Shown here one piece after another: positions 1 to 9,437 of a stretch of 64,000 nt of DNA. The notes beneath the pieces are model-generated. The model saw only the letters and a program-made list of their open reading frames with translations, had not been told where the DNA came from and did not search any database. Origin of the DNA: Cellulophaga sp. HaHaR_3_176 (GTDB taxonomy: Bacteria; Bacteroidota; Bacteroidia; Flavobacteriales; Flavobacteriaceae); contig NZ_CP058990.1 in the NCBI RefSeq assembly GCF_019021925.1, positions 1,542,001 to 1,606,000 on the forward strand, in the 5' to 3' direction. Position 1 is the first letter of the stretch. Each line of letters opens with the position of its first letter. The position numbers and the translations under genes are program-made.

Positions 1-2081
1 TTTGCATCTATTTGAGTGGGTACTTTTGATAAAATAAATTTCAACAGTAAAATAGCCTTATCAAAGTCTTTATTAAATGCTAATTGACGTGCGGTGTTAT
101 ATGCGTTATCATAATCATTACCATTAAACTGACTATTAATCCATACCATCTCAGCTTTAGAAAAGTTTTCTCTTTTCATCTTATAGATCACTAAACTATT
201 AGGAATAACTTTATTTTGTTGAGTAACATATGTATTTACAGACTTAAAATTATTTAATAAATAATTTAGGCTACTATCATCTATTTCAGATTCTTGTAGT
301 TTTAAATTATCAAGAATAGTATACATATCACCATCTGAATAAAAGTGTTCGTTTGAAATAAAATCTTTCAATTCATTTTTATTGCGCATTAACGCAATGT
401 TTTTATTAATTCTGAAATTTTCATTCATATCAATGCCATTACCCAGCCAAGCTGTTTGCAACGGAACATCTATATCATATTTTTTAGAGAGCATTGCTAT
501 CAATGTTGGTACAACATCAAAATGAGATGACACTGAACTTATTTTTTTTGCCGATTTTAACATCGGACTGTACATCATAAACGGTACATGAAAACGACTT
601 AAACCATTGTCTTGAGGCACAGGTACTAACCTATGGTCTCCAGTAATAATAAATATGGTATTATTAAATTCTGGTTTTGACTTGTAAGTAGTCATAAAAT
701 CACGTAAAGCTTCATCCCCATATAAAAGACTACCAAAAACACCTTTATTGTTATTTATGATTTTTTTTGTTCTATCATTAAATTTTGATTTTGAAACTAA
801 AATTTCTTCAACTTTGTTCTCGTAATACTCTTCATTTGGTGGTATAAATGGTTCATGAGCTGTTAAGGTCATGAAAACATCTAATTTTGGTTGTTTTTCT
901 GTATTATAAACTGAAAATGCTTTTTTATATAATTCCTTGTCAGGATAACCCCACGAAGCACCTGCAGCATCTGAAGGTTGCAATTCATATGCTAACTCAA
1001 ATTTACTTCTGTCTAAAATATAATCGATATTTTCACTTTTAAGAAAATTATCCATATTATTAAAAGAACTATTAGATCCCATGTAAAACGATGTACGGTA
1101 ACCGTTATTTTTTAAAATACTAAACAATGTATTTTTATTTGGCATATCCTCTACATCCATAAATCCGTTTTCACCAAACGGCAAAGAGCCTAATAAAGAA
1201 GGAATAACACCGTAATTCCTCCCTGTATTACTTAAAAAATTATCCCAGTATAATGATTTTTCAAGTAAGCCATCTATATAAGGTGTAAAACCACCAAATT
1301 CTGCCTTATCACCAACAAAATCAGCCCCTAAACCCTCTACTATAACAAAAACTAAGTTTGGTTTCTGTTCTTGTAAATTAAAATAATCGCCTAAAACATC
1401 TGTATGTTCTGTATTTTTCAACAAAGGGTATTCAATATCTGATTCATAAGAAGAGTTACCAAATGCTGCTGCTATTAAATTATAAAACATGTATTGTGTT
1501 TTATTATCATTAATAGGTTTTCTGGCCGTCATTAAAGTGGCTAAAAACAAGCTTAATAATATAAAGGTGAATGGAAATAATTTGCTTATATATTTATAAA
1601 ATGTTTTTGTGAATTTGAAAAGATGATAAAACACAAAAGCCATAAAAGCAAATGCAATAATTGCATACCCCGAAAAGCCTCCTGACTTTAATACCGTAGA
1701 AATAATATCATTAAAGCTATACCCAAGTATGTTAGCGCCTAAAGGCACGTAAGTTATTGTAAAATAACCTATTAGAGCAGACTCTATACTTAATAAGATT
1801 AATAGCATTACAAAACAAAAATTAAAACCTAATTGAGGTTTAAAATTCTCTAACACATTAAAAGGCCCTACTAAAAATAACCCTACTAAAGCACTAAACC
1901 CGATATGGTGTACAATAGCTAATACATAACTAATACCAAAAATTTGATCTATTACTCCTTTTGAAAAAAGAACAATATATTGATAAGTAGATAGTATAAT
2001 TAAACAAAGTAAATATGCTATTATTAACCTTGTATAACCACGTAAAGTTGCCCTATGTAAAACTTTTACTTTTATATCCAT
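1..2081 (-). CDS. LtaS/OpgB-like phosphoglycerol transferase (AlkP superfamily), 3' end cut by window
   Basis: About 693 residues read from ATG at 2081 without a stop before the window edge, so the C-terminus is missing. The N-terminal 185 residues hold about five hydrophobic membrane segments. A sulfatase/LTA-synthase domain follows from about 240 to 510. Residues fitting the LtaS active site can be seen: E249 (VIVEG), T286 (SNTGRNY), H409 (LTAHEPF) and D482-H483 (ITGDHR), with spacing close to that of LtaS. After about 620 the sequence turns helical and TPR-like. Known family role: transfer of glycerol phosphate (or phosphoethanolamine) from lipid head groups to glycans outside the inner membrane. 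It follows the GT2 gene by 1 nt, so modification of that enzyme's polymer is inferred. A teichoic acid role is unlikely in a Gram-negative; the exact donor is unknown. Confidence 0.85.
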   Translation of the reverse strand, partial: MDIKVKVLHRATLRGYTRLIIAYLLCLIILSTYQYIVLFSKGVIDQIFGISYVLAIVHHIGFSALVGLFLVGPFNVLENFKPQLGFNFCFVMLLILLSIESALIGYFTITYVPLGANILGYSFNDIISTVLKSGGFSGYAIIAFAFMAFVFYHLFKFTKTFYKYISKLFPFTFILLSLFLATLMTARKPINDNKTQYMFYNLIAAAFGNSSYESDIEYPLLKNTEHTDVLGDYFNLQEQKPNLVFVIVEGLGADFVGDKAEFGGFTPYIDGLLEKSLYWDNFLSNTGRNYGVIPSLLGSLPFGENGFMDVEDMPNKNTLFSILKNNGYRTSFYMGSNSSFNNMDNFLKSENIDYILDRSKFELAYELQPSDAAGASWGYPDKELYKKAFSVYNTEKQPKLDVFMTLTAHEPFIPPNEEYYENKVEEILVSKSKFNDRTKKIINNNKGVFGSLLYGDEALRDFMTTYKSKPEFNNTIFIITGDHRLVPVPQDNGLSRFHVPFMMYSPMLKSAKKISSVSSHFDVVPTLIAMLSKKYDIDVPLQTAWLGNGIDMNENFRINKNIALMRNKNELKDFISNEHFYSDGDMYTILDNLKLQESEIDDSSLNYLLNNFKSVNTYVTQQNKVIPNSLVIYKMKRENFSKAEMVWINSQFNGNDYDNAYNTARQLAFNKDFDKAILLLKFILSKVPTQIDA

Positions 2082-2082
2082 C

Positions 2083-3516
2083 TTACGTTGTTGTTTTAGC
2101 AAATCCTTTTCGGGTAATAGTACCCCAACCAGATTGGATTTTGAATAATTTTTTATAATTACCGCGCACTGCCGCAAAAACTACAATCGGATGAAAAACA
2201 AAAGGCTCGATAAGAGCACACCCCATTAAGGTTAAAATATCTTTAACTTTAGTGTATTCGTTATATGAGTATACTTCCCACAGTATCGCATAAAAACTAA
2301 ACATTATAGAATACAAATAAATCATTGACGTAATGGCTATAAAAAATTCAACATTCAATATTCCTAAATAGTAAAATAGAATTATTGAAAAGAAACCAAA
2401 AAATTCTAATAAGGGAGCAAGCCATTCGTAAAAAAACCAATAAGGATAACTAATCATCCCTAACCTCCCATATTTTGGATTAAAAAACATTTCGCGATGC
2501 TTTAATAAGGTCTCAAAGTTTCCTCTAGACCATCTATCTCTTTGATTTACAAGTATTTTTCTACTTTCAGGTACTTCTGTCCAACATAAAGGATCCGGGA
2601 TGTATTCAATTGTATGTGGTTGCTTATTTTCAACCATATACCTTCTCATTCTAAAAACAATTTCCATGTCTTCGCCAACAGTACCAGTATCATAACCACC
2701 GCATGCTAATGCAATTTCTCTATCAAAAAAACCAAAAGCTCCTGAAATAATTAACAAACTATCCATTCTACCAAAAGCCATTCTACCCAATAAAAAAGAT
2801 CTTGTGTACTCAAGTAATTGAAATTTTGCTAACCAATTCTTAGGCAATCTAATTTCTTCTAAAGCACCACCATTTATAACGCATGAATTTGCAACTCTAA
2901 TAACACCACCAACAGCAATTACTCTTTTTTCTGTTCTTTGATAAAATGATTTCACCACATGCAACAAAGCATCCGGAAGTAATAAACAATCAACATCTAT
3001 ACAACCAATATATTGATTTTCAGAAAGATGCATACCTGTATTTAACGCATCAGACTTACCACCATTTTCTTTATCAATTACCGTTAATTTAGAAAATGAT
3101 TGTTGTTTTGATTTGTATATACCCCTTATTGGTTTTGATTGCCAGTTAGGATCTATTTCTTGTTCAATTTTAATAAGATCATAGGCATCAATCATTTTTT
3201 GTAACGTATCATCTTTACTACCATCATTAACTACCATTACTTCGTAGTTCACATATTTTAATGATAATAATGATCTTATGTTTTCAACAATCGTCATTCC
3301 TTCATTATATGCAGGAGCAACTATAGTAAGGCTTGGTGCTAATGGTGAAGCCATTACTTTAGATAAATCTCCAAAACTATTCTTGTTTTTATAATGAATT
3401 GAATTTCGTGTGGATAAATACCCCATTACGGTAAATAATGTAAACAAGACCGTTGTAAATACGAAAAAGACAATATTTATATAATCAAGTAGCAAAGAAA
3501 AAAAACTACTATCCAT
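2083..3516 (-). CDS. Processive family-2 membrane glycosyltransferase
   Basis: 477 residues. A membrane segment lies at about 10-32, a cytosolic GT-A domain at about 60-340, and three or four C-terminal membrane segments at about 355-455. Visible motifs are the VAPAYNEG start of the nucleotide fold (66-73), VVNDGSKDD (95-103), the DVD metal site (174-176), GED (281-283) and Q325-R-D-R-W329, the QxxRW signature of processive synthases such as BcsA, PgaC and HasA. There is no PilZ domain. It probably polymerises and extrudes a polysaccharide across the inner membrane; the sugar cannot be told. It overlaps the upstream HEAT-repeat gene by 8 nt and sits 1 nt from the LtaS-like gene, so the three are almost certainly cotranscribed and functionally coupled. 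Confidence 0.9.
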   Translation of the reverse strand: MDSSFFSLLLDYINIVFFVFTTVLFTLFTVMGYLSTRNSIHYKNKNSFGDLSKVMASPLAPSLTIVAPAYNEGMTIVENIRSLLSLKYVNYEVMVVNDGSKDDTLQKMIDAYDLIKIEQEIDPNWQSKPIRGIYKSKQQSFSKLTVIDKENGGKSDALNTGMHLSENQYIGCIDVDCLLLPDALLHVVKSFYQRTEKRVIAVGGVIRVANSCVINGGALEEIRLPKNWLAKFQLLEYTRSFLLGRMAFGRMDSLLIISGAFGFFDREIALACGGYDTGTVGEDMEIVFRMRRYMVENKQPHTIEYIPDPLCWTEVPESRKILVNQRDRWSRGNFETLLKHREMFFNPKYGRLGMISYPYWFFYEWLAPLLEFFGFFSIILFYYLGILNVEFFIAITSMIYLYSIMFSFYAILWEVYSYNEYTKVKDILTLMGCALIEPFVFHPIVVFAAVRGNYKKLFKIQSGWGTITRKGFAKTTT

Positions 3517-5419
3517 TTATATCGTCTTTAATGGTTAAGGGGAAATGCAATAACTGTTGAAAAAAATTATGCTCTTCTTTAGTTAATCCACTATCGTCTT
3601 TAGTTGGATGATTAGAAGTTAGAGTGTCTCCCTTATTAAATTTAGAAGCATTATCTATAGAATAATCAAAATCGAAATTGATTTCGAAAATACTTTTAGT
3701 TCTAGGGGCTTTTATACCTAATTCTCCTAATAAAAAACAATACTCTAATGGTAGTAAGTTTTCTACTGTTTCTGTTATTTCAGTTTCTTTATATATTCTT
3801 GTAGGTAATTTAACTTTAGTTGATTCTTTTAAATCAGAAACTTGAACGTTTAAACTTTCAACAATTTCAACAACAGACTGTTCAATATCAATTTCCGGAT
3901 TTAATTTAGCTTCTAAGGCAACTTTTATAACTAGTGCTTTGTCTTGAATTTCAATATTCTGGTGATTTGCTAGACTCTCTAAATAAGTAATTTCTCGTTG
4001 GTCACCTACATTTAAAATTTCATCTAATAATAATAATTGACAATAATGATCTGAAACATCAAAAAGAGATTTAAAAACACTAACACTATAATCTCTTTGT
4101 TTTAAAATAGATTCTCCTACAGGTTCTATTACATCTTTACTCTCCGATTTTACAGACACTTCTAAATCAGATTTTTCAACATCATTAATCACTGTTATTA
4201 CTTCATCAACTTCATTTGCAAAAACTTCTGTAGGGTCATTTATAATTTGTTTTTCATTACCTATAGGCTCTACAATTACAGGTGTATTTATAATTGTAGT
4301 TTTTTCTTCAACTTTAGCTACAATTTTACCTTTTAAGCTTGCAGGAATTTCATCTAAATTTTCTGAAGGAATAACATGTCCTGGATATATTGTATTAATA
4401 GCACTTAAAGCCTTACTCTTTACTGTAAAATTAAAATCTTTACGATATACTTTTTCTAAAAACTTAATATCTTCCTTATTCTCAAAAGATGCTAAAGCAT
4501 CTAAAATGGCTAGTTTTATATGAGAATTATTCGTTTTAAAAATTGCTTTTAAAATTGATCTAGAGCTTTTAAAATTAAATTTCTTAATACAATCTATAGC
4601 TTCATTTTTAATCTTATTGTCTCTATGTCTAACTAATGAGATAATAGATTCTTCACTTTCGTTTTGATCATAATGCTTTATCAATCGCAAAGAAAACAAA
4701 ACAACATCTCTATTATTTGATGTTAACCACTTATTAAACCTAGGAGGCTCAAAACCTTTAACACCAGATATTACCTCTAATATTTTAAGTTGTTGCCATT
4801 CTGATATTTGATATTTTGTAGTATCCAAAAAATATGAAATACCCTCATCCATTAAGGTTACTGTAGATATTTCAGCCTGTTTTCTAACCACCGATCGCTT
4901 ATCGTTAATAAAGCGGCTAATAAAACTATAAGACTCTTTTACTTGCATTTGAGTTAACTCAAACATTCCTTGAGAAATTTTTTGCCATTTAAAACTTCTT
5001 AATTTTTCAAATGCTTTTATCTCTAAGTTTAAATCTTTATAAAGTTTAAAAAGACTTTTCATTGTATCTCCTGAAACATCTTTTCTTAAATCTAAAAGAA
5101 TTTCGGACAAAACATTTTCATTTCTTTTATCCTTTAGCAACTCCCTTATTGCTATTTTTTGTTCTATATAACTATTATTTTCCTCTTTTGTACCTTCATT
5201 TTCTTGATAAAACAAAAACTCACTAACCATAGGGGCTAGTTCTTTTTTTCTCTTTGCTGTATCTGCCGAATTCTTCTTAAATTTTATCCTATAATAAAAA
5301 ATAGCAGAAAAGTATACTAAAGCTAAAACAGAAAATAAAATAGACAGGTCCCACAAAAGATTGGTATGAACTTTTGGAGCTGTAATCAAATTATATAGTT
5401 TTAGTTGAATAAACTTCAA
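3509..5419 (-). CDS. Membrane-anchored HEAT-repeat protein
   Basis: 636 residues with one hydrophobic segment at about 24-43, followed by a basic stop (YYRIKFKK) and a large soluble region. Residues about 90-345 are alpha-helical with recurring pairs such as VVLFSLRLIKHYDQN and KLAILDALASFENKE, typical of HEAT/armadillo solenoids. A Glu/Val-rich, probably flexible linker spans about 365-430, and a second helical block follows to about 500. No catalytic motif is seen. The likely role is a protein-protein scaffold at the inner membrane for the glycosyltransferase it overlaps. The start is TTG at 5419: there is no ATG before residue 64, which lies past the membrane segment, and an in-frame stop lies just upstream. 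The name rests on the repeat pattern alone. Confidence 0.75.
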   Translation of the reverse strand: MKFIQLKLYNLITAPKVHTNLLWDLSILFSVLALVYFSAIFYYRIKFKKNSADTAKRKKELAPMVSEFLFYQENEGTKEENNSYIEQKIAIRELLKDKRNENVLSEILLDLRKDVSGDTMKSLFKLYKDLNLEIKAFEKLRSFKWQKISQGMFELTQMQVKESYSFISRFINDKRSVVRKQAEISTVTLMDEGISYFLDTTKYQISEWQQLKILEVISGVKGFEPPRFNKWLTSNNRDVVLFSLRLIKHYDQNESEESIISLVRHRDNKIKNEAIDCIKKFNFKSSRSILKAIFKTNNSHIKLAILDALASFENKEDIKFLEKVYRKDFNFTVKSKALSAINTIYPGHVIPSENLDEIPASLKGKIVAKVEEKTTIINTPVIVEPIGNEKQIINDPTEVFANEVDEVITVINDVEKSDLEVSVKSESKDVIEPVGESILKQRDYSVSVFKSLFDVSDHYCQLLLLDEILNVGDQREITYLESLANHQNIEIQDKALVIKVALEAKLNPEIDIEQSVVEIVESLNVQVSDLKESTKVKLPTRIYKETEITETVENLLPLEYCFLLGELGIKAPRTKSIFEINFDFDYSIDNASKFNKGDTLTSNHPTKDDSGLTKEEHNFFQQLLHFPLTIKDDING

Positions 5420-5441
5420 AGGATATATAAGTTTTTAAAAA

Positions 5442-5807
5442 TTAGGCTAATTCTTTTGTTAATCTTAATAATAATTCGGCTGGACTTACTGGTTTGGGCA
5501 AAAAATCATTCGCACCTAACTTAAATGCGTTCAATACATTTTCTTCATTACCCGCTGATGATAGAATAATAATTGGTATTTTTAGGTTTAATTGATTTCT
5601 AACATAATCTGTTACCTCTAAGCCTGAAAAATAAGGCATCATAATATCAGAAACGATAACATCTGGTGTATGATCTTTTAAGTATTCTTTTACTTTTTTT
5701 CCATCAACACATAGTATAACTTCATAACCAGCTTTTTTTAAACGAAAATCTAGCAATGAAGCCAGTAACTCATCATCTTCTGCTAACAATAATTTTAATT
5801 TATCCAT
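5442..5807 (-). CDS. Single-domain response regulator (CheY-like receiver)
   Basis: 121 residues forming one receiver domain and nothing else. The acidic pocket is D11-D12, the phospho-acceptor is D54 (VIVSDIMMP), S83 occupies the Thr/Ser switch position, and K105 is in the PKP motif. With no output domain it must act by protein contact or as a phosphate shuttle. Its neighbours are a kinase-like phosphorelay protein 4 nt upstream and the HEAT/GT2 genes 22 nt downstream. The inference is that it links the relay to the membrane synthase, perhaps through the HEAT protein. Confidence 0.92.
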   Translation of the reverse strand: MDKLKLLLAEDDELLASLLDFRLKKAGYEVILCVDGKKVKEYLKDHTPDVIVSDIMMPYFSGLEVTDYVRNQLNLKIPIIILSSAGNEENVLNAFKLGANDFLPKPVSPAELLLRLTKELA

Positions 5808-5811
5808 CTAG

Positions 5812-7581
5812 TTATTTATTTTTATAAGTATCCATAGCTAAATCAATCGCTTTTTCAACTGCGGGGTATTCATTTAAAAAACAATCATATAAAAATCGTA
5901 AGTATTTAATATCCTTATCTTCTAAACAAATTTTATGCATTTGCTCAACAATTTTATGAAGACTTGGTGTTTGCATCATATTCAAACCTGATTTAAGCTT
6001 ATGCGCATTAAACCTAATGCCTTCTATATTTTCTGATTTGAGGTCAACTTTTGTTTTACCTATAAATTCTATCGCATTCGATTTAAATAAAACCACAAGT
6101 TGTTCTAGCATTTCCAAATCACCAAAACACTCTTCTAAAACAGGTTCTAAGTCAATTTCATCAATATATAAATGATCAATTTTCGAAACTATGGGTTGTG
6201 TTTTCATAGCTATATTATTATTTAATTTATTTGTGTTTAATCGTATTTTTCTAAATAACTCTTCGGGGTTGAAAGGTTTAAGCAAATAATCATTTATACC
6301 ACTTTCTAGACATAAATCACTATCCTTTACAGTAAAATCAGCTGTTAAAGCTATTATTGGCACTGATCTTATTTCTTTACTGCTATTGTTTCTTATCTTT
6401 TTTGAAATATTAAAGCCAGTTGTATTAGTCAAGTGCAAATCCATTATAATAAGTTCTATACTTTCATTTTTTAAAATAAGTAACCCATCATTTTCATTGT
6501 CTGTTATAAAAACATTACATCCCCAATTATCAAGTCTATTTTTAATCAATTTTTGACTTAAAACACTATCTTCAAAAACTAATACTTTTAAGTTTTCTAG
6601 TAATTTTCTTTTAGGGTTTTGGTTTTGGCTTCCTTTTTTATTTTCAATTTCAATGTGTTCAATAATGCTATAGGGAATAGAAAAATTAAACTCGGTACCT
6701 ACACCTATTTTACTTTTAACTGTAATATTACCTCCCAAGTGTTCAATAATATTTTTTATAATACCTAATTCTAAATCTGATCTTTCGTGATTTTCGTGAT
6801 TATTTTTGATTATTTTAGGCTCATAATTAAAAATATCATCTAATTGATTTTGGCTCATCCCTAAGCCTGTATCTTTAATTTTAAAATTTAAAAATACGTG
6901 ACTTTTAACGTTGGATTCAAGCGATACATTGACATCTACAGTACCTTTGTTTGTAACCTTTATAGCATTACCTACTAGGTTTAAAATAATTTGAAATAAC
7001 TTAGATGGATCGCCTATTACTATTTTAGGAATTTCATCTGAAATAAATATATTTAAAGTAACTCCTTCATTAACAATTAGTGTTTTTAATAAAAAAATAA
7101 CTTCCTTTAAAACATTATGAAAATTAAATTCAATTGCTTCAAAACTTACATTACCTAGACTACGTTTTGAAAACTCAGACAGCTCGTTAATAATATTTAA
7201 AAGAGTATTAGATACTGATTTTATATCATTTACATACGTATTTTGTAAAGTCGTAAGTTTTTCTTCTGCTAATAAATCTGCAGAATTTAAGATAGCGTTT
7301 AAAGGAGTTCTAAGTTCATTACTTAGGTTTGATAAAAGAAGGTCTTGTTTATCTTTTTTATTAAAAGGTTTACTCTCTATTGAATTTAAATCTATTTTCT
7401 TTATACCTCCTGAATTTAGCTCATTAGGTTTTAATTCTTTTTTACCTTTTAAATTTTCTTTAAAAGATTGAAAAGATTTTTTTAGGCTAGAAGCCTGATC
7501 AGAAGTTAGTTCTTCAAAAGAAAAGCTATTTAGCTTCGACTCTAAATCGTTTATATAGGTTAGTAGCTCGTTTGATTTCAA
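5812..7581 (-). CDS. Cytoplasmic hybrid histidine-kinase-like protein (degenerate H-box, HATPase, REC, Hpt)
   Basis: 589 residues, no membrane segment or sensor domain. The order is a short helical N-terminus (1-75), a HisKA-like region (78-140), HATPase (about 153-303), receiver (331-447) and Hpt (about 480-575). The H-box reads LSNELRTPLN: N88 replaces the phospho-acceptor His, and the codon is AAT at 7320-7318. ATP-site motifs remain (N201 of the N-box, DTGLGM 237-242, GVGT 293-296), as do receiver D381/K435 and Hpt H527 (AHKLKSG). It may therefore bind ATP but cannot autophosphorylate at the normal site; phosphate may enter through the receiver or the Hpt. The only usable start is TTG at 7581, lying inside TAATTTTG. 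It heads the five-gene unit. Confidence 0.88.
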   Translation of the reverse strand: MKSNELLTYINDLESKLNSFSFEELTSDQASSLKKSFQSFKENLKGKKELKPNELNSGGIKKIDLNSIESKPFNKKDKQDLLLSNLSNELRTPLNAILNSADLLAEEKLTTLQNTYVNDIKSVSNTLLNIINELSEFSKRSLGNVSFEAIEFNFHNVLKEVIFLLKTLIVNEGVTLNIFISDEIPKIVIGDPSKLFQIILNLVGNAIKVTNKGTVDVNVSLESNVKSHVFLNFKIKDTGLGMSQNQLDDIFNYEPKIIKNNHENHERSDLELGIIKNIIEHLGGNITVKSKIGVGTEFNFSIPYSIIEHIEIENKKGSQNQNPKRKLLENLKVLVFEDSVLSQKLIKNRLDNWGCNVFITDNENDGLLILKNESIELIIMDLHLTNTTGFNISKKIRNNSSKEIRSVPIIALTADFTVKDSDLCLESGINDYLLKPFNPEELFRKIRLNTNKLNNNIAMKTQPIVSKIDHLYIDEIDLEPVLEECFGDLEMLEQLVVLFKSNAIEFIGKTKVDLKSENIEGIRFNAHKLKSGLNMMQTPSLHKIVEQMHKICLEDKDIKYLRFLYDCFLNEYPAVEKAIDLAMDTYKNK

Positions 7582-7962
7582 AATTAATTTAGATTTGGGT
7601 CTAAATTTTTACTTTAACTTGAAAAAACAATCAAATTAAAACAAGATCTAGGGGGTTATTTCATATAAAGTTCCCTTAATAGCTCTTGTAAACCAATAAA
7701 ATGTTACCTAACTAGCTATAGTTGTTGTAAAAACACAAAAATTGGAGGTTTAAAACATATATGATTTATGTATTTGAACCGAAAAGAAGGTGATTTTAAC
7801 AGATAAAAATGCATTTATAAAAATGAAAAACAAACATAAGATACTGAAAAACAGAAGTTTAACAAACGTTTGCAGAAACTTTACATAAACTATGTAAAAG
7901 AAAAAGTCTTAATTTAAAATTATAAATTAAGACTTTTAATTAATTGAAAATCAGATAATTAC
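7582..7962. other. Intergenic region: regulatory region of the GT2/phosphorelay unit and thioesterase terminator
   Basis: 381 bases without a gene. It holds a terminator hairpin (listed separately), a perfect 10-base palindrome CAAACGTTTG at 7863-7872, and an 8-bp inverted repeat TTTACATA/TATGTAAA at 7880-7898. The promoter of the minus-strand unit should lie here, but I found no convincing TTG/TAnnTTTG pair apart from the TAATTTTG (minus) that overlaps the TTG start at 7581. Confidence 0.4.
7901..7937 (-). terminator. Rho-independent terminator after the thioesterase gene
   Basis: Inverted repeat AAAAGTCTTAATTT / AAATTAAGACTTTT with a short A/T loop and T-rich flanks on both strands, 26 nt beyond the thioesterase stop. 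Confidence 0.7.
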
Positions 7963-8358
7963 TTATTCTTGAGATGCTAATCGGTCTTTAACATATTCAA
8001 TTTTTGTTTTATGATGAGCAAGAGGTTTACCTTCTGCATCTAAATTTACCATAATAATATTATCAACTGTAACAATAGTTTCATGCGTCATTTTATTACG
8101 AACTTCACAATTTAAAGTTAAAGATGATACACCGAATTTAACTACTTCAATACCAATTTCAACAATATCGCCTTTAACAGCAGTACTCATAAAATTAATT
8201 TCTGACATGTATTTTGTTACTACTTTTTTATTCTCTAATTGAATAATGCTGTAAAGAGCAGCTTCCTCATCAATCCAAGCTAAAAGTGTACCTCCAAAAA
8301 GTGTTTCGTTAGCATTTAAGTCTTCTGGTTTTACCCATTTTCTAGTATGAAATCTCAT
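7963..8358 (-). CDS. Acyl-CoA thioesterase (YciA/BFIT hotdog family)
   Basis: 131 residues, one hotdog domain. The N-terminal part (ANETLFGGTLLAWIDEEAA, about 16-34) is the conserved helix and active-site stretch of acyl-CoA hydrolases of the YciA/BACH type, with the expected Asp/Glu cluster. These enzymes cleave acyl-CoA thioesters in the cytoplasm and usually act as hexamers. ATG start at 8358. It stands alone with its own terminator. Substrate chain length cannot be predicted. Confidence 0.85.
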   Translation of the reverse strand: MRFHTRKWVKPEDLNANETLFGGTLLAWIDEEAALYSIIQLENKKVVTKYMSEINFMSTAVKGDIVEIGIEVVKFGVSSLTLNCEVRNKMTHETIVTVDNIIMVNLDAEGKPLAHHKTKIEYVKDRLASQE

Positions 8359-8400
8359 AACCTTGTATTTTTTGTGTAAAATTAATGAAACATTTAATGG

Positions 8401-9297
8401 TTAGAATAACAATGAGCCAGAATCCGTAAGCGTTTTGGGAATACTTAAATTAGTCCCTAGCTTTTTATTTAAATTAGTAATAAAGTGTGCCGATAATAAT
8501 GGAGACTCCAATTCCATATTTTGATGAATAAAGAAATGAATGTTATTCAAACCTTTTACCTTCCAATCTTGTAATTTAAGTATCCAATCATCTAACCTAT
8601 CTTTATCACTTGGGTGGTTTGCACCAACATAACGTATAAAAGCTTCATTATTTGTTAAACGCATATGCATAATATCTCTTCTGCCTGCTGTATCAACAAG
8701 TATGTTAGTTATATTATTTTCTTCTAACAAATGATATAATTCTTGAGATACTACTTTATCATTAAACCAATCTGTATGTCTGAACTCCATCGCCAATGGA
8801 TATTCTTTTGGCCAATATTCAACAAATTTCACTACTCTATCCCAATTTTTAGGCCCGAAATTATTATGCATTTGCAAAAATATGGTTCCTAATTTTTCTT
8901 TTAAATGAGCTGATACATTTAAAAACTCATCTATATATGGGTATGCATCATCATTTAACCTTCTTAAATGACTGACATTTTGTACTATTTTAGGAAAGAA
9001 TTTAAAATCAGAAGGTGTTTTATCGTACCATTTTTGATGTTGCTCGGCAGGAAAAATTCTGTAAAAAGTAGCATTTAATTCTATACTATTAAATTGAGTA
9101 GCATAATAAGCTAACTCATCTTTTGTACCCTTTGGATAGAAATTTTTTAAATCTTGTTTATTCCATTTAGCACAGCCAACTGAAACATTAAATGTAGTAA
9201 TATCTTTATATTTAGATAAATTAACCTCTGTATATGGGTCATCAACTGGTATTGTAAAATCAATTAAATCGGGGTTTTCAACCTTTCCAAATTTCAT
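8401..9297 (-). CDS. DUF72 family TIM-barrel protein (YecE-like)
   Basis: 298 residues. Near the N-terminus is SVGCAKWNKQDLKNFYP (39-55), matching the G-x-x-x-W start of DUF72 proteins. It is followed by FNSIELNATFYRIFP, FFPKIVQNVSHLRRL and LAMEFRHTDWF, all standard DUF72 signatures, and ends with a YVGANHP/HQNME pattern. Family structures are TIM barrels resembling sugar-phosphate isomerases, but the reaction is unknown. No linked pathway is visible in the neighbours. Confidence 0.85.
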   Translation of the reverse strand: MKFGKVENPDLIDFTIPVDDPYTEVNLSKYKDITTFNVSVGCAKWNKQDLKNFYPKGTKDELAYYATQFNSIELNATFYRIFPAEQHQKWYDKTPSDFKFFPKIVQNVSHLRRLNDDAYPYIDEFLNVSAHLKEKLGTIFLQMHNNFGPKNWDRVVKFVEYWPKEYPLAMEFRHTDWFNDKVVSQELYHLLEENNITNILVDTAGRRDIMHMRLTNNEAFIRYVGANHPSDKDRLDDWILKLQDWKVKGLNNIHFFIHQNMELESPLLSAHFITNLNKKLGTNLSIPKTLTDSGSLLF

Positions 9298-9437
9298 AAA
9301 TCAAATTAGATTATTAAAATAATTACTTTCAAATTTAACGAACGTTAGCCAAAATTGTTTATAAGAGCGTTAAAAACTAAACAAATAAATAGAGAAATAG
9401 CATTTTGTATTTTATATCTTTAAACAAAACTGTACTG

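Noticed and set aside
1..2081. LtaS-like gene as a sign of Gram-positive DNA or contamination
   Set aside because: Codon use and neighbours match the rest; related AlkP-superfamily transferases (OpgB-like) occur in Gram-negatives, and the gene is in an operon-like unit.
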